Shown: positions 1-8,654, numbered from the stretch's first letter. The stretch: 64,000 nucleotides of DNA from Haliscomenobacter sp040401995 (GCA_040401995.1 JBBANM010000007.1:51330-115329); one strand, 5' to 3'. The notes: generated by a model not told the origin, from the sequence alone. Program-made: numbers and translations.

Positions 1-480
1 GGCATATTCTCGCCGAATTTTTTGCACATAATCGGCATATGCATCCCATTCTGATCCCAGAATCGACAAATCGGCATCGGTAAAGAGGTTGACGTCTGGA
101 TCGATACTGTTTACATGGGTTTTCGTAGCCAGAATGAGTGCCTGGCATTTATCGATAATCTCCAGCGGTGCGCCCAGTTGTTTTAATCGCTTAACCGCCA
201 ACTCCGCACTTTTTTCTTCATTGTCAGTTTTATGCACTTTGTACACCGCGTCGTGGTAAAACAAGGCAAACAAGGTGCTATCCCAATCTTTCAAGTGCGA
301 CTTTACCGCCAAAATTTGGACATACAAATGGGCAAGATGCGCCAAGGTATGGTAATGGCGCTTTTTTGAACCATACGCTTGGTCGATTTCCTCCCATAGC
401 GTTTGCGCCATCGCTTGATCCGCAACATTTCCGCTAAGAAGTTGAAGAAAAACCGTTTTTAATTCATCGTTTGAGTACAA
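1..480 (-). CDS. HD-superfamily metal-dependent hydrolase-like protein, partial (3' end outside window)
   Basis: The reading frame is open from the window edge. The translation resembles the COG4339 group of predicted HD-superfamily phosphohydrolases: a KKRHYHTLAHL stretch, then FYHDAVY (the HD dyad), then a TKTH segment and a later DADLSILG block, the usual order of metal ligands. The C-terminus is missing because the window starts inside the gene. No ATG lies near the expected N-terminus. TTG at 480 or GTG at 486 would give a family-like start (DELKTVFLQLL follows), while the first in-frame ATG (411) would remove about 23 residues. The TTG/GTG start overlaps the 3' end of the upstream HU/SPOR gene, which suggests translational coupling. 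The substrate is unknown. Confidence 0.7.
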   Translation of the reverse strand, partial: MYSNDELKTVFLQLLSGNVADQAMAQTLWEEIDQAYGSKKRHYHTLAHLAHLYVQILAVKSHLKDWDSTLFALFYHDAVYKVHKTDNEEKSAELAVKRLKQLGAPLEIIDKCQALILATKTHVNSIDPDVNLFTDADLSILGSEWDAYADYVQKIRREYA

Positions 481-1615
481 AAGCACCGGGTTCAAATTTT
501 CTGCGAATTTGCGCCAATTTTGTATCTACCTCTCCAGGACGATCATACGCAAATTGAATACCTACGCGGGTTCCAACTGCTGATTTTTGCGTGTATGGTT
601 CGTAGCCTGCTTCGTTGATTCGCTGGAGGAGTTTGGCCACATTAGCCTGATCCTTGAACATGCCAATGGCAATCACGCCCACTTTTTGACCGGGCGCTAC
701 CCGTGGCTCATCAATTACAGGCGGAGCTGGAGGATGATTTTTGATGGGCGCAGGTTTAGGCTTTTGCTTAGGACCAATTTTTTGCTCCGTTTTTTTCTTA
801 GCAGTATTCCCTAAGTCATTATTGCTTTTTGGAACATCTTTGATCGTGCTATTGGTAGTATTATTTGGCGTAGTGGTTTCTGTTTTGGGTTTTGTTTCCA
901 AATCAGCCGTATTATCTGCCGGGTAATCCAGCGGACCATCATTGTCAATCGGCGAATCCTCGGTATCGGGAGGGATGACTTTGACCTTTGGTGTTTGCTC
1001 TACAATACTTTGATTAGAGGAGGCATTCGGTAAAAAACGCAAAATCAGCAATAAGGCGAGTATAATGGCCACCGCCACCCCAACCAGCGTAAGGTTTTGT
1101 AGTAACCAATTGTAGATCGAACTCCACCATACTTCTTTAATCGCAGTGGTGTTTGAGCTTGCGGTGGTTTTAACGGTAGCGGCCGGTTCTTGACGCACGA
1201 CTGGATCTGCATGTATTTCCGGTAAACCAAATGCTTCGGTATTAAAATTGGTGGTATCAGGCAGGTACTTGATCAGGTTTTCAAAATCGCGGTACAAACG
1301 CCCCACCTTTGGAATCAACACAATTTCCTTCCGCTCAAGCGAATCTTGTACTTGTTTTACATAGCGTTCTACCACTCCGCTGGCATCCATCAGCGATAAA
1401 TTGTAGCGCTGACGGAGCGCTTCGGTGAGCAAGCCATCGTCCACTTGAAGGTTTTCATCAAAAGTGATCTGCTTGGATGGGGGCAACATTTTGCCTTGTA
1501 TCTGATCTACTCCGGCCGGTTTGTATTGGCTAACAAATCCGCCTAGCCCAGGGATATGGACAACATCGTGTTCAAAAAGCAATTCTGCGATATGTGCGCC
1601 TACGTCAACTTGCAT
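464..1615 (-). CDS. HU-CCDC81 / SPOR domain envelope protein
   Basis: Three parts are visible. The N-terminal ~120 residues contain two consecutive HU-like CCDC81 domains (first around VVHIPGLGGFVSQY, second around IVLIPKVGRLYRD). A single membrane span follows (LTLVGVAVAIILALLLILRF), then a long Pro/Thr/Lys linker and a C-terminal SPOR domain (GQKVGVIAIGMFKD onward). This is the Bacteroidota HU-CCDC81-SPOR architecture. SPOR domains bind denuded septal peptidoglycan, so the protein probably links a cytoplasmic HU-type module to the cell wall, possibly at the division site (inference). The start was placed at the ATG at 1615, preceded by an A-rich stretch; an ATG nine codons upstream (1642) is possible but gives an unusual Lys-rich leader. 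Confidence 0.85.
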   Translation of the reverse strand: MQVDVGAHIAELLFEHDVVHIPGLGGFVSQYKPAGVDQIQGKMLPPSKQITFDENLQVDDGLLTEALRQRYNLSLMDASGVVERYVKQVQDSLERKEIVLIPKVGRLYRDFENLIKYLPDTTNFNTEAFGLPEIHADPVVRQEPAATVKTTASSNTTAIKEVWWSSIYNWLLQNLTLVGVAVAIILALLLILRFLPNASSNQSIVEQTPKVKVIPPDTEDSPIDNDGPLDYPADNTADLETKPKTETTTPNNTTNSTIKDVPKSNNDLGNTAKKKTEQKIGPKQKPKPAPIKNHPPAPPVIDEPRVAPGQKVGVIAIGMFKDQANVAKLLQRINEAGYEPYTQKSAVGTRVGIQFAYDRPGEVDTKLAQIRRKFEPGAFVLKR

Positions 1616-1855
1616 ATTCTTTTTTTTGAGGTTTATGAGCATAATTGAGCAGCAGCTTGCTCAACCAGCTATAAGGAAATCTATTAGAACCAACAACTTA
1701 GCCTGGTTCGATTTTTTGATTTCAGCATAAATATAACGGGAATTTGGAATTAACGCTAGTTCAGTGACCGGATTTGTACGCTTTCCCCACTCCTACTATG
1801 CTAAACTTTGACACAGCGCTTACACCCCGTTCCGCTCATCTGCCATTTTTCTGCT

Positions 1856-1863
1856 TATCTTTG
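1856..1863 (+). promoter_or_regulatory. Putative hemL promoter, -7 box TATCTTTG
   Basis: TATCTTTG is a perfect match to the Bacteroidota -7 consensus TAnnTTTG and lies 22 bp upstream of the hemL ATG. No clear TTG -33 element is seen at the expected distance, so the call rests on the -7 box and position. Confidence 0.5.
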
Positions 1864-1885
1864 TTACAAATTATTGGATTAGCAC

Positions 1886-3199
1886 ATGGAAACAAGCAGC
1901 ATGGTTCACAACCGCACCAAATCAGCAGCACTTTTTGAAGAGGCCAAAACCTATTTCCCTGGCGGAGTAAATTCTCCGGTAAGGGCTTTCAAATCAGTCA
2001 TTGGACCGCCTTTGTTCATCAAAAAAGGCGATGGTTCAAGGATTTGGGATGAAGACGACAACGAGTACATCGATTTTTGCTGTTCTTGGGGGCCTTTGTT
2101 GCATGGGCACAACCATCCGTTTATTCGCGAGCACATTCTCGAGGCGGTAAGCAATGGCATTTCATTTGGAGCGCCAACCAAATTGGAACTCAAACTGGGA
2201 CACCTCATCTTGAGTAATCACCGCTATTTAGAAAAATTGCGTTTTGTAAGCTCAGGCACCGAGGCAGTGATGTCGGCGGTACGTTTGGCGCGGGGTTACA
2301 CCGGAAAAAATAAGATCATCAAATTTGAAGGTTGTTACCACGGCCATCTTGATTCTTTGCTGGTTAAGGCTGGTTCTGGGTTGGTCACTTTTGGCGAGAG
2401 CACTTCGGCTGGTATTCCGGAAGCATTTGTTAGGGAAACCATTGTATTGCCACTGAATGACCGCGAAAAACTGGAAGCGACTTTGCAAGAATTTGGCCAC
2501 GATATTGCCGCCATTATCATCGAACCGATTCCGGCCAATAACGGCTTGTTGTTGCAAGACCCTTCCTTTTTGCAGTGTCTGCGCCTCAAAGCTTACAAGC
2601 ACAATGTGTTGCTTATTTTTGATGAGGTGATCTCTGGTTTCCGGGTCGGATTTGAAGGCGCCGCAGGGTTATATGGTATTAAACCCGATATCCTTACCTT
2701 TGGAAAAATCATTGGCGGCGGTATGCCTGTCGGCGCGTATGGCGCCAGTAAAGAGCTGATGGCGTGTATTTCACCAGATGGGCCGGTTTATCAAGCGGGT
2801 ACTTTGTCGGGAAATCCGGTAGCTATGGCCGCTGGTTATGCCGCCTTACATTTAGCGTTGCGCCCTGGTTTTTACGAAGAACTGGCTGCCAAAACCTCGC
2901 TTTTCGTCCAGCAACTACAGGATTATTGTGATGATAAAGGATATGAAGTCACGTTTCCGCATGTGGGTTCTATTTTTTGGATCGCTTTTTCGCGCAATCA
3001 TATCCAAGCAGCCGATCAGATCGACCCGCACAGCATGGATAAATTCAAAATTTTGCATTTGGAGCTGTTGAACCGCGGGATTTATCTGGGGCCCTCCGGT
3101 TATGAGGTGGGCTTTGTATCTACAGCACATACGGAAGAGGATCTGGGGCAGGCTTTCGAAGCCTTCTGTAGTGCCTTGGATGTGGTCTTTAAATCTTAA
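1886..3199 (+). CDS. hemL: Glutamate-1-semialdehyde 2,1-aminomutase (HemL)
   Basis: This PLP enzyme converts glutamate-1-semialdehyde to 5-aminolevulinate in C5-pathway tetrapyrrole synthesis. The 437 residues match the family length. Visible hallmarks are GGVNSPVRAF near residue 26, the SSGTEA phosphate-binding turn (~122), GCYHGH (~149), the cofactor Asp in FDEVISG (D246) and the PLP Schiff-base Lys in TFGKIIGGGMP (K274). The ATG at 1886 is used; an in-frame ATG five codons later is also possible. hemC and hemD lie some 60 kb away in this window, so the heme genes are not in one operon here. A histidine kinase gene starts 11 bp after the stop codon. Confidence 0.96.
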   Translation: METSSMVHNRTKSAALFEEAKTYFPGGVNSPVRAFKSVIGPPLFIKKGDGSRIWDEDDNEYIDFCCSWGPLLHGHNHPFIREHILEAVSNGISFGAPTKLELKLGHLILSNHRYLEKLRFVSSGTEAVMSAVRLARGYTGKNKIIKFEGCYHGHLDSLLVKAGSGLVTFGESTSAGIPEAFVRETIVLPLNDREKLEATLQEFGHDIAAIIIEPIPANNGLLLQDPSFLQCLRLKAYKHNVLLIFDEVISGFRVGFEGAAGLYGIKPDILTFGKIIGGGMPVGAYGASKELMACISPDGPVYQAGTLSGNPVAMAAGYAALHLALRPGFYEELAAKTSLFVQQLQDYCDDKGYEVTFPHVGSIFWIAFSRNHIQAADQIDPHSMDKFKILHLELLNRGIYLGPSGYEVGFVSTAHTEEDLGQAFEAFCSALDVVFKS

Positions 3200-3209
3200 A
3201 CTAAACCTA

Positions 3210-4214
3210 TTGGAAACTCGCCAAAACATTCAATTGCGTCTGCTTTCCTATGCCGTCATCGCCTACATGATGATGGCCTTTGGTTGGTGGTCAATTTTGT
3301 TGTTTACCAAAAACCGCGATGCTTTTGAAGCCAAGAGTGACCTACTGCGTTTGGGCATGGTGGCGGAGGGTTTAATCCATACCGACGAGGAGTTTTATGC
3401 CTCCTACAATTTTCAATTTTTAGCACAGCAATACCGCCGACAAGAATACATGATCCTGGGGGAAGCTTCGGTTTTTGTGATTAGTTTGGTGATGGGGATC
3501 TGGTTCATCAATCGGGGATACCACAAAGAAATGATGGCCGCCCAGCAGCGTCGCAATTTTTTGCTCTCCATTACCCACGAACTCAAATCGCCGATTGCCT
3601 CGATTCAATTGGTATTGGAAACTTTTTTGCGCCGCACCTTGGCCAAAGAACAAACCGAGCGCCTTACCAATAATGCCCTCAAAGAAACCGAGCGCCTCAA
3701 CGTGTTAGTCAATGATCTGTTGTTATCGGCAAAATTGGAAACGGCTTATACCCCGCACAATGAACCCCTTGATCTGGCAGAATTATTGGAGGATTTGGTG
3801 GGGAAATTGGGCGACAAATACCCCAATGCCCAGTTTTCGTTGGAGGCAGGTCAAGATCTCCCCTATTTTTTTGGCGATAAAATGGGCATGACCTCGGTAG
3901 CACTCAATTTATTGGAAAATGCCGTGAAATACTCGGGCGAAAACCCAGTTGTAAAAACGCGATTGGAACAAAAAAACAACCAATTCCTCCTGCTCGAGGT
4001 GGCAGATGAGGGCATCGGTGTCGCTGATAAAGAAAAAAAACGGGTTTTTGACAAATTTTACCGCGTTGGTAGCGAGAACACTCGCACAACTAAAGGGACG
4101 GGATTGGGGTTGTACATCGTGGATCAGATTGTAAAAGCTCATCGAGGTAAAATCAGTATCCGCGACAACCAGCCCAAAGGAACTGTTTTTAGCATTGATC
4201 TGCCTACGGCTTGA
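3210..4214 (+). CDS. Sensor histidine kinase (two-component system)
   Basis: Membrane sensor kinase of about 334 residues. TM1 (~8-31) and TM2 (~81-101) enclose a short extracytoplasmic segment of about 50 residues with no recognisable sensor domain. There is no HAMP domain. A HisKA domain follows with the phosphorylatable His in SITHELKSPIAS (~123), then a HATPase_c domain with N-box NLLENAVKYS, G1 ADEGIGV and G2 GTGLGLY. The only plausible start just after hemL is TTG at 3210; the frame extends upstream into hemL but that part is an out-of-frame shadow. It is probably co-transcribed with hemL and with the response regulator 21 bp downstream. The signal is unknown. Confidence 0.88.
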   Translation: METRQNIQLRLLSYAVIAYMMMAFGWWSILLFTKNRDAFEAKSDLLRLGMVAEGLIHTDEEFYASYNFQFLAQQYRRQEYMILGEASVFVISLVMGIWFINRGYHKEMMAAQQRRNFLLSITHELKSPIASIQLVLETFLRRTLAKEQTERLTNNALKETERLNVLVNDLLLSAKLETAYTPHNEPLDLAELLEDLVGKLGDKYPNAQFSLEAGQDLPYFFGDKMGMTSVALNLLENAVKYSGENPVVKTRLEQKNNQFLLLEVADEGIGVADKEKKRVFDKFYRVGSENTRTTKGTGLGLYIVDQIVKAHRGKISIRDNQPKGTVFSIDLPTA

Positions 4215-4235
4215 TATAAATTCAATACACAGCTT

Positions 4236-4919
4236 ATGATGCGCATTTTATTGGTTGAAGACGAGGAGAACATCCGCGAGGTGGTAAAGCTCAACTTGGA
4301 AATGGAACAGTTTGAGGTAGTTGGCGCCAACAATGGCAAAGACGCCATGAAACATTTCCGCGAGCAGCATTTTGACCTCATCATCTTGGATGTGATGTTG
4401 CCGGAAATTGATGGTTTTCAGATCCTGGAGCAAATTCGCTTAACCGACATCGATATTCCGGTTATTTTTCTCACCGCTAAAGATGCTGCCGCCGATCGCA
4501 TCAATGGACTAAAAAAAGGCGCCGACGATTACCTTACCAAGCCTTTCATCCTAGAAGAGTTGCTCCTCCGCGTCAACAACCTGATCAAACGCACCAGCAA
4601 ATCGCCAGAAAACACGCCAGAAATATTTGATTTTGGCCCCAATCGCATCAATTTTGTGACGTTTGAGGCGGATGGTGTGTTGGGTCGGTTTATTTTGACC
4701 AAAAAAGAGGCCATGCTGCTCAAGCTATTGGTAGATCGGCGCAACGAAGTGGTATCGCGCCAACAAATCTTACAATCGGTATGGGGGTATGATGTTTACC
4801 CAAGCACACGTACCATTGATAATTTCATTCTGAAGTTTCGCCGCAATTTTGAAACGGATTCCAAAAATCCAACCTATTTCCATTCCATCCGCGGCATTGG
4901 TTATAAATTTATGGGGTAA
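4236..4919 (+). CDS. OmpR/PhoB-family response regulator
   Basis: A receiver domain (1-120) has acidic residues at ED 8-9, phospho-acceptor D52 (IILDVMLP), T80 and K102 (TKPF). A C-terminal winged-helix DNA-binding domain ends in RTIDNFILKFRR and HSIRGIGYKF, typical of OmpR/PhoB. The length (227 residues) is normal. It forms a cognate pair with the kinase immediately upstream. A bidirectional hairpin terminator follows within a few bases. Confidence 0.95.
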   Translation: MMRILLVEDEENIREVVKLNLEMEQFEVVGANNGKDAMKHFREQHFDLIILDVMLPEIDGFQILEQIRLTDIDIPVIFLTAKDAAADRINGLKKGADDYLTKPFILEELLLRVNNLIKRTSKSPENTPEIFDFGPNRINFVTFEADGVLGRFILTKKEAMLLKLLVDRRNEVVSRQQILQSVWGYDVYPSTRTIDNFILKFRRNFETDSKNPTYFHSIRGIGYKFMG

Positions 4920-4920
4920 A

Positions 4921-4960
4921 AAAATCGAGCGACTAAGGTAAACTTGGCCGCTCGATTTTT
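4921..4960. terminator. Bidirectional rho-independent terminator
   Basis: An 11-bp perfect inverted repeat (AAAATCGAGCG at 4921-4931 with CGCTCGATTTT at 4949-4959) has A/T tracts on both sides. It sits between the convergent response regulator and peroxiredoxin genes, so it can serve both. Confidence 0.8.
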
Positions 4961-4981
4961 CCAGTCATTAAATCCTCCCAA

Positions 4982-5620
4982 TTAATCCAAATCAGGCTGA
5001 GGCGTATAGCGCAAATAAGGCTTCACAATCGTCAAACCTTTGGGGAATTTGTTCATCGCATCTTCCGTAGAAACCGCAGGAACAACGATTACATCCTCAC
5101 CTTGCTTCCAATCAGCTGGCGTAGCCACGCTGTAATTGGCCGTCAATTGCAAAGAATCCAATACCCGCAACACCTCTACAAAGTTGCGACCCGTTGAAGC
5201 GGGATAGGTAATGATCAACTTCACTTTTTTATCCGGTCCAATAATAAACAACGAGCGCACGGTAAAAGTCTCGGAGGCATTGGGATGAATCATATCGTAC
5301 AAGTTAGATACGTTACGATCCACATCGGCAATAATTGGAAAATCTACATGAACGTGTTGCGTTTCGTTGATGTCGTTGATCCAGCTTTGGTGTTTATCGA
5401 GCGGGTCTACGCTAACCGCAATTACTTTGGTGTTGCGTTTGGCAAATTCATCATGCAAAAATGCCGTTTTACCCAATTCTGTAGTGCAAACCGGGGTATA
5501 ATCGGCAGGGTGTGAAAACAGGATTCCCCAGCTTGTACCCAAATATTCATAGAAATCGATTTCGCCAGCAGTTGTAGCTGCTTTAAAATTGGGCGCAATG
5601 TCCCCCAGACGTAAGCTCAT
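4982..5620 (-). CDS. 1-Cys peroxiredoxin (Prx6 family)
   Basis: Thiol peroxidase that reduces H2O2 and organic hydroperoxides. The peroxidatic Cys is in HPADYTPVCTTELG (C45 from the chosen start). The Prx6-type features VSVDPLDKHQSW and IHPNASETFTVRSLF, with no obvious resolving Cys, point to the 1-Cys class. The length is 212 residues. The start is set at MSLRLGDIAPNF; an in-frame ATG ten codons upstream would put a non-family leader in front. It is monocistronic, convergent with the response regulator and ends beside the shared terminator. A short inverted repeat in the upstream region may be an operator. Confidence 0.93.
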   Translation of the reverse strand: MSLRLGDIAPNFKAATTAGEIDFYEYLGTSWGILFSHPADYTPVCTTELGKTAFLHDEFAKRNTKVIAVSVDPLDKHQSWINDINETQHVHVDFPIIADVDRNVSNLYDMIHPNASETFTVRSLFIIGPDKKVKLIITYPASTGRNFVEVLRVLDSLQLTANYSVATPADWKQGEDVIVVPAVSTEDAMNKFPKGLTIVKPYLRYTPQPDLD

Positions 5621-5649
5621 GTTGTTTGGTTTTTGTTGGTAAAGACGCA

Positions 5650-5672
5650 AAGTCTATATAATCAATAGACTT
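5650..5672. promoter_or_regulatory. Inverted repeat upstream of peroxiredoxin gene
   Basis: AAGTCTAT (5650-5657) and ATAGACTT (5665-5672) form a perfect 8-bp inverted repeat with a 7-nt spacer, 30 bp upstream of the peroxiredoxin ATG. The size suits a dimeric repressor or redox regulator site, but no regulator can be assigned from sequence. Confidence 0.35.
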
Positions 5673-5765
5673 ATACTAACTTCTACTTAAAGGTACAAAT
5701 ATTTTGAGAAAAAGTTGTCAAATGGTTGTCATTAGGTGGGGAAGGGCGCTTACGGTTGCTTACCT

Positions 5766-6713
5766 TCAGACAATGTCCCCTATCCCCTTAAACAACCGAT
5801 TGATTCGGGTGACCAGCAAAGCTTTATACTCCTCCTTAGCTGGCGTGCTAAGAAAAGAAAGATCGATCAACTCAATCCATTTTGGATAAGCTGTTTTAAA
5901 CCCCTCCAGCGTTTTTTGAATGACCCTGGGCTGAAGCATCAGTTTTTTTGTGCCAAAATACTCCACTAATTCCCGATGCCGGAATTCTTTTCTTTTCCCT
6001 GACAACATCAAGGCCATTTCCTCTTCGGCGCCGCCCATCACCAACGTTGAATTGAGCAGGTCATAGGCCGGAGCTAGTTCTACTTTTCCTTTTCGCGTGA
6101 TCAAGGAAAAATTTTTAAGGTGCATGTCCTCATTTCCAGTCAAAAAACAAAACAGAACCAAGCGGAAAAATTTAGCCTTTTCAAGCATCGGAAAGGTGCA
6201 GAAGTTGTCTAAAAGCTTGATAGTTTTTTCAATGGTATAGTCGTATTTGGTATCCCGACTCATGCCAGCGAGTTGGGCAAAATCTTCGGTAGCCAGTTTT
6301 TCTTTTTTGCCAATACGGTCAAAACGGCGAATAAAATAACTTAGACTGCCATCTGTACACCAGATCAAGCCATGGAGCGGCACCTCAATTCCTGCTATTT
6401 TTGCCATTTTCATGGTCAAATCCTCATTCTCGGGCATTTGCAGGAAAGTATCGTGTTGCGGTTTAATGATGTAAGAGCCATTGAGTTCAATAATTTCAAA
6501 AGCTTGCGTTTTTTTGTTGAGTACTGCACTTAACTTTGGTTGAACCCCTTGAATGGACATTCTGTTCATCCTGCTAGCCGCTTCACGCCGCTGCTCGGGG
6601 GCTGAAAATGGAAAATCCAACAAATCAGTAAGCGACTTGTCCAGCAGCTTCAATCCTTCAGCTGAATAGCGGGCTTCACCACAAGGAAGATAAGTAATGG
6701 GGCATTTATTCAT
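5766..6713 (-). CDS. HipA-like Ser/Thr kinase, C-terminal part of a split HipA (HipT-like toxin)
   Basis: 315-residue kinase of the HipA fold lacking the HipA N-terminal subdomain, which is encoded separately upstream. Visible motifs are the Gly-rich loop SIQGVQPKLS (S53 is the likely autophosphorylation Ser), the ATP Lys in YIIKPQ (K84), the catalytic loop GNEDMHLKNF (D196, N201) and the metal-binding AYDLLNS (D218). Known HipA kinases phosphorylate aminoacyl-tRNA synthetases; the target here is unknown. It overlaps the upstream gene by 8 nt, implying translational coupling. The arrangement (HTH protein, small HipA-N protein, kinase) matches tripartite HipBST. All catalytic residues are present, so it is probably active. 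Confidence 0.85.
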   Translation of the reverse strand: MNKCPITYLPCGEARYSAEGLKLLDKSLTDLLDFPFSAPEQRREAASRMNRMSIQGVQPKLSAVLNKKTQAFEIIELNGSYIIKPQHDTFLQMPENEDLTMKMAKIAGIEVPLHGLIWCTDGSLSYFIRRFDRIGKKEKLATEDFAQLAGMSRDTKYDYTIEKTIKLLDNFCTFPMLEKAKFFRLVLFCFLTGNEDMHLKNFSLITRKGKVELAPAYDLLNSTLVMGGAEEEMALMLSGKRKEFRHRELVEYFGTKKLMLQPRVIQKTLEGFKTAYPKWIELIDLSFLSTPAKEEYKALLVTRINRLFKGIGDIV

Positions 6714-7023
6714 TGGGAATCATCCTAAAAGTGACGGCTCCGACCAAATCCTCTCCCGTAGCAGCTAGTTGAGCAAAAAAATCATTCCGATCAATTTTTA
6801 AGCGCCGCAACAATCCATCCAACATCATTCCTTCCGGCAATAAACCTTCAAAAAAAGGAGGAAAGGTATCGAACACATAACGGCTGTTGGCAATGGGCAT
6901 GGTTAGAGAAACTGGCGCCCCATGGTATGCTGGCAAATAGGTAAAAACGTACTGCCGATTGGGTTTTACCTCTTCCAAAATCCCCGCCAATTGATCATGA
7001 ACCAATATATTTGCTTTTCTCAT
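6706..7023 (-). CDS. HipA N-terminal subdomain protein (HipS-like)
   Basis: 105 residues corresponding to the N-terminal subdomain 1 of HipA as a separate protein (FFEGLLPEGMML and GEDLVGAVTF are typical of that domain). In the E. coli HipBST system the free HipS protein acts as the antitoxin to HipT; by analogy this protein may neutralise the downstream kinase (inference). It overlaps the HTH gene by 29 nt and the kinase gene by 8 nt, so the three form one tightly coupled operon. Confidence 0.8.
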   Translation of the reverse strand: MRKANILVHDQLAGILEEVKPNRQYVFTYLPAYHGAPVSLTMPIANSRYVFDTFPPFFEGLLPEGMMLDGLLRRLKIDRNDFFAQLAATGEDLVGAVTFRMIPNE

Positions 7024-7240
7024 GGTTAAATTCTTCCATTAATGGGCTACTGAATTGTAAATTGATGTTGAGCACTTTGATCACCTTAAGCAGGGTATCC
7101 ATACGAATGGTCTCCTTGCCATGCTCCAGGTCATACACCACAGTTTTGCCAACCCCAGCTAATAAGGCGCAAGCTTCTCTGGATAAACCAGCCCGTTTGC
7201 GGTGAAACAAAATCAGTTCTCCAAGTTGATGGGTGGTCAT
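6995..7240 (-). CDS. XRE-family HTH regulator (HipB-like)
   Basis: 81-residue Cro/C1-type helix-turn-helix protein (LGELILFHRKRAGLSREACA, then KTVVYDLEHGKETIRMDTLLKVI), the expected DNA-binding partner of HipA-type kinases. The start is placed at MTTHQLGEL (7240); an in-frame ATG 16 codons upstream would run through the first operator copy and gives a hydrophobic leader foreign to the family. It probably autoregulates the operon through the two palindromes directly upstream. Confidence 0.82.
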   Translation of the reverse strand: MTTHQLGELILFHRKRAGLSREACALLAGVGKTVVYDLEHGKETIRMDTLLKVIKVLNINLQFSSPLMEEFNHEKSKYIGS

Positions 7241-7262
7241 TTTTACTGCTTTGACGGTAAAA
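7241..7262. promoter_or_regulatory. hip operator copy 1
   Basis: TTTTACTG-N6-CGGTAAAA, a near-perfect palindrome that directly abuts the HipB-like start codon. The same motif recurs at 7312-7333. Confidence 0.65.
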
Positions 7263-7311
7263 ATAAGGATAAAAATGGTGGAAAGCAAGTGAGTGGGTGA
7301 TTAGGGATGAT

Positions 7312-7333
7312 TTTTACTGCCAGGGCGGTAAAA
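7312..7333. promoter_or_regulatory. hip operator copy 2
   Basis: TTTTACTG-N6-CGGTAAAA, with the same half-sites and spacing as 7241-7262. The centres are 71 bp apart, close to seven helical turns, which would allow cooperative or looped binding. The operon promoter probably lies between the two copies. Confidence 0.65.
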
Positions 7334-7457
7334 AAAGGGAGTAAAATAGGATTAGCGAGCAATTTTGAGCGCTTCTTACCTTATTCTGTTTCTTATTTTT
7401 TGTAGTATTTTCTATTTTTTTCTATCTTTTGTTTATTTTTGAGACAAACAAACCTTT

Positions 7458-8576
7458 ATGGCCGAACCACTCAAAAACATCTTCTCTCCCCCCTTACTCA
7501 GCCCATTTGCGGAACTTGTTCAAAAATTATGGCCTGATTTTTCCACTACTACCTTCCTGGAAAAGGTCTTTGACGAGAATTACGAAAACCTCGAACTCAA
7601 GCAACGCACCCGGCACATTGCCCATGCCCTGCGGGCCTGTCTGCCTACCGCCTACCGCGATGCCCTCCAAATTGTGTGCGATGTTACCCAATCCTACCTC
7701 GATCAACACGGAGAAAAACTGACCTTCCAATGGATTTTTTTGCCCGAATTCATCGAAGCCCATGGCATAGAGGACCCCGATGCCTCCATATCCGCCATCG
7801 AAACGGTGACCCGCTGGAGCAGTTGTGAGTTTACGGTGCGTCCTTTTTTAGTACAGTACCCGGAGCGGATGTACGCCCAAATGTTGGCCTGGTCCGATCA
7901 CCCCAGTCCACTGGTACGTCGCCTAGCCAGCGAAGGCATCCGCCCACGTTTGCCATGGGGCATGGGTGTACCTGCGCTCAAGCGTGACCCAGCACCCATT
8001 TTACCCATTTTGGAAAAACTCAAAAACGACCCCGCCGAAACCGTCCGCCGTTCCGTGGCCAATAACCTCAATGACATTGCCAAAGAACACCCACAAGTGG
8101 TACTGGAGATTACAGGACGCTGGCTTGGCCAAAATCCAGATACGGATTGGATCCTGCGCCACGCATGTAGGGGTTTATTGAAAAAGGGCAATGCCCAGGC
8201 ACTGGCCTTTTTTGGTTTTGAAAAAGGCGCCGACGCGATTGAAGTCGCCAACTTGCAATATAGCCCCGAGGTAACAATTGGGGATAACCTGGATTTTTCT
8301 TTCCAACTTAGCAATCATGCCCCAAAAGCGCAATCCTTGCGCCTGGAATACCAAATCGACTACCAGACGCTCTCCGGCAAAATTTCTTCAAAAGTTTTTA
8401 AAATAAAAGAGCTGGAATTAGCCGCTGAAACTACCGTGCAAATCGAGCGGCACCAGCGTTTTCAGGATTTCACTACCAGGAAGCATTATCCTGGAGCGCA
8501 TGTTTTGAGGATTTTGGTAAATGGGGTAGCATTGGTGGAAGGAGAGTTTTTGGTGTCAAAAGCACTGGGACGGTAA
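7458..8576 (+). CDS. alkC: DNA alkylation repair protein, AlkC-like (HEAT-repeat DNA glycosylase)
   Basis: 372 residues built mainly from helical HEAT-like repeats (HPSPLVRRLASEGIRPRLPW, then DPAETVRRSVANNLNDIAKE), followed by a ~100-residue all-beta C-terminal region with an Ig-like look (SPEVTIGDNLDFSFQLSN onward). HEAT repeats plus a C-terminal Ig-like domain is the AlkC arrangement, and the length fits. AlkC enzymes excise N3-methylated purines such as 3-methyladenine and 3-methylcytosine. The gene is monocistronic and diverges from the hip operon. Confidence 0.85.
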   Translation: MAEPLKNIFSPPLLSPFAELVQKLWPDFSTTTFLEKVFDENYENLELKQRTRHIAHALRACLPTAYRDALQIVCDVTQSYLDQHGEKLTFQWIFLPEFIEAHGIEDPDASISAIETVTRWSSCEFTVRPFLVQYPERMYAQMLAWSDHPSPLVRRLASEGIRPRLPWGMGVPALKRDPAPILPILEKLKNDPAETVRRSVANNLNDIAKEHPQVVLEITGRWLGQNPDTDWILRHACRGLLKKGNAQALAFFGFEKGADAIEVANLQYSPEVTIGDNLDFSFQLSNHAPKAQSLRLEYQIDYQTLSGKISSKVFKIKELELAAETTVQIERHQRFQDFTTRKHYPGAHVLRILVNGVALVEGEFLVSKALGR

Positions 8577-8601
8577 AAGAGCGATTATAACAGGTTATGA
8601 T

Positions 8602-8654
8602 TGTTCACAAAATCAAACTGTTCATTTTTTGTGAACAGTTTTAATTTGTGAACA
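8602..8654. repeat. 23-bp inverted repeat over the start of an AbiEi-like remnant
   Basis: Arms 8602-8624 and 8632-8654 (20 of 23 pairs match) are separated by 7 nt. TGTTCA and TGAACA sites recur within the arms. The right arm runs into the ATG at 8654, so bound protein or RNA folding would block initiation. It looks like the autoregulatory operator of the gene whose remnant follows. Confidence 0.6.

Noticed and set aside
3102..3209. Upstream ATG start for the histidine kinase
   Set aside because: It lies within hemL out of frame and would add 36 residues unlike any kinase N-terminus; the TTG at 3210 is preferred.
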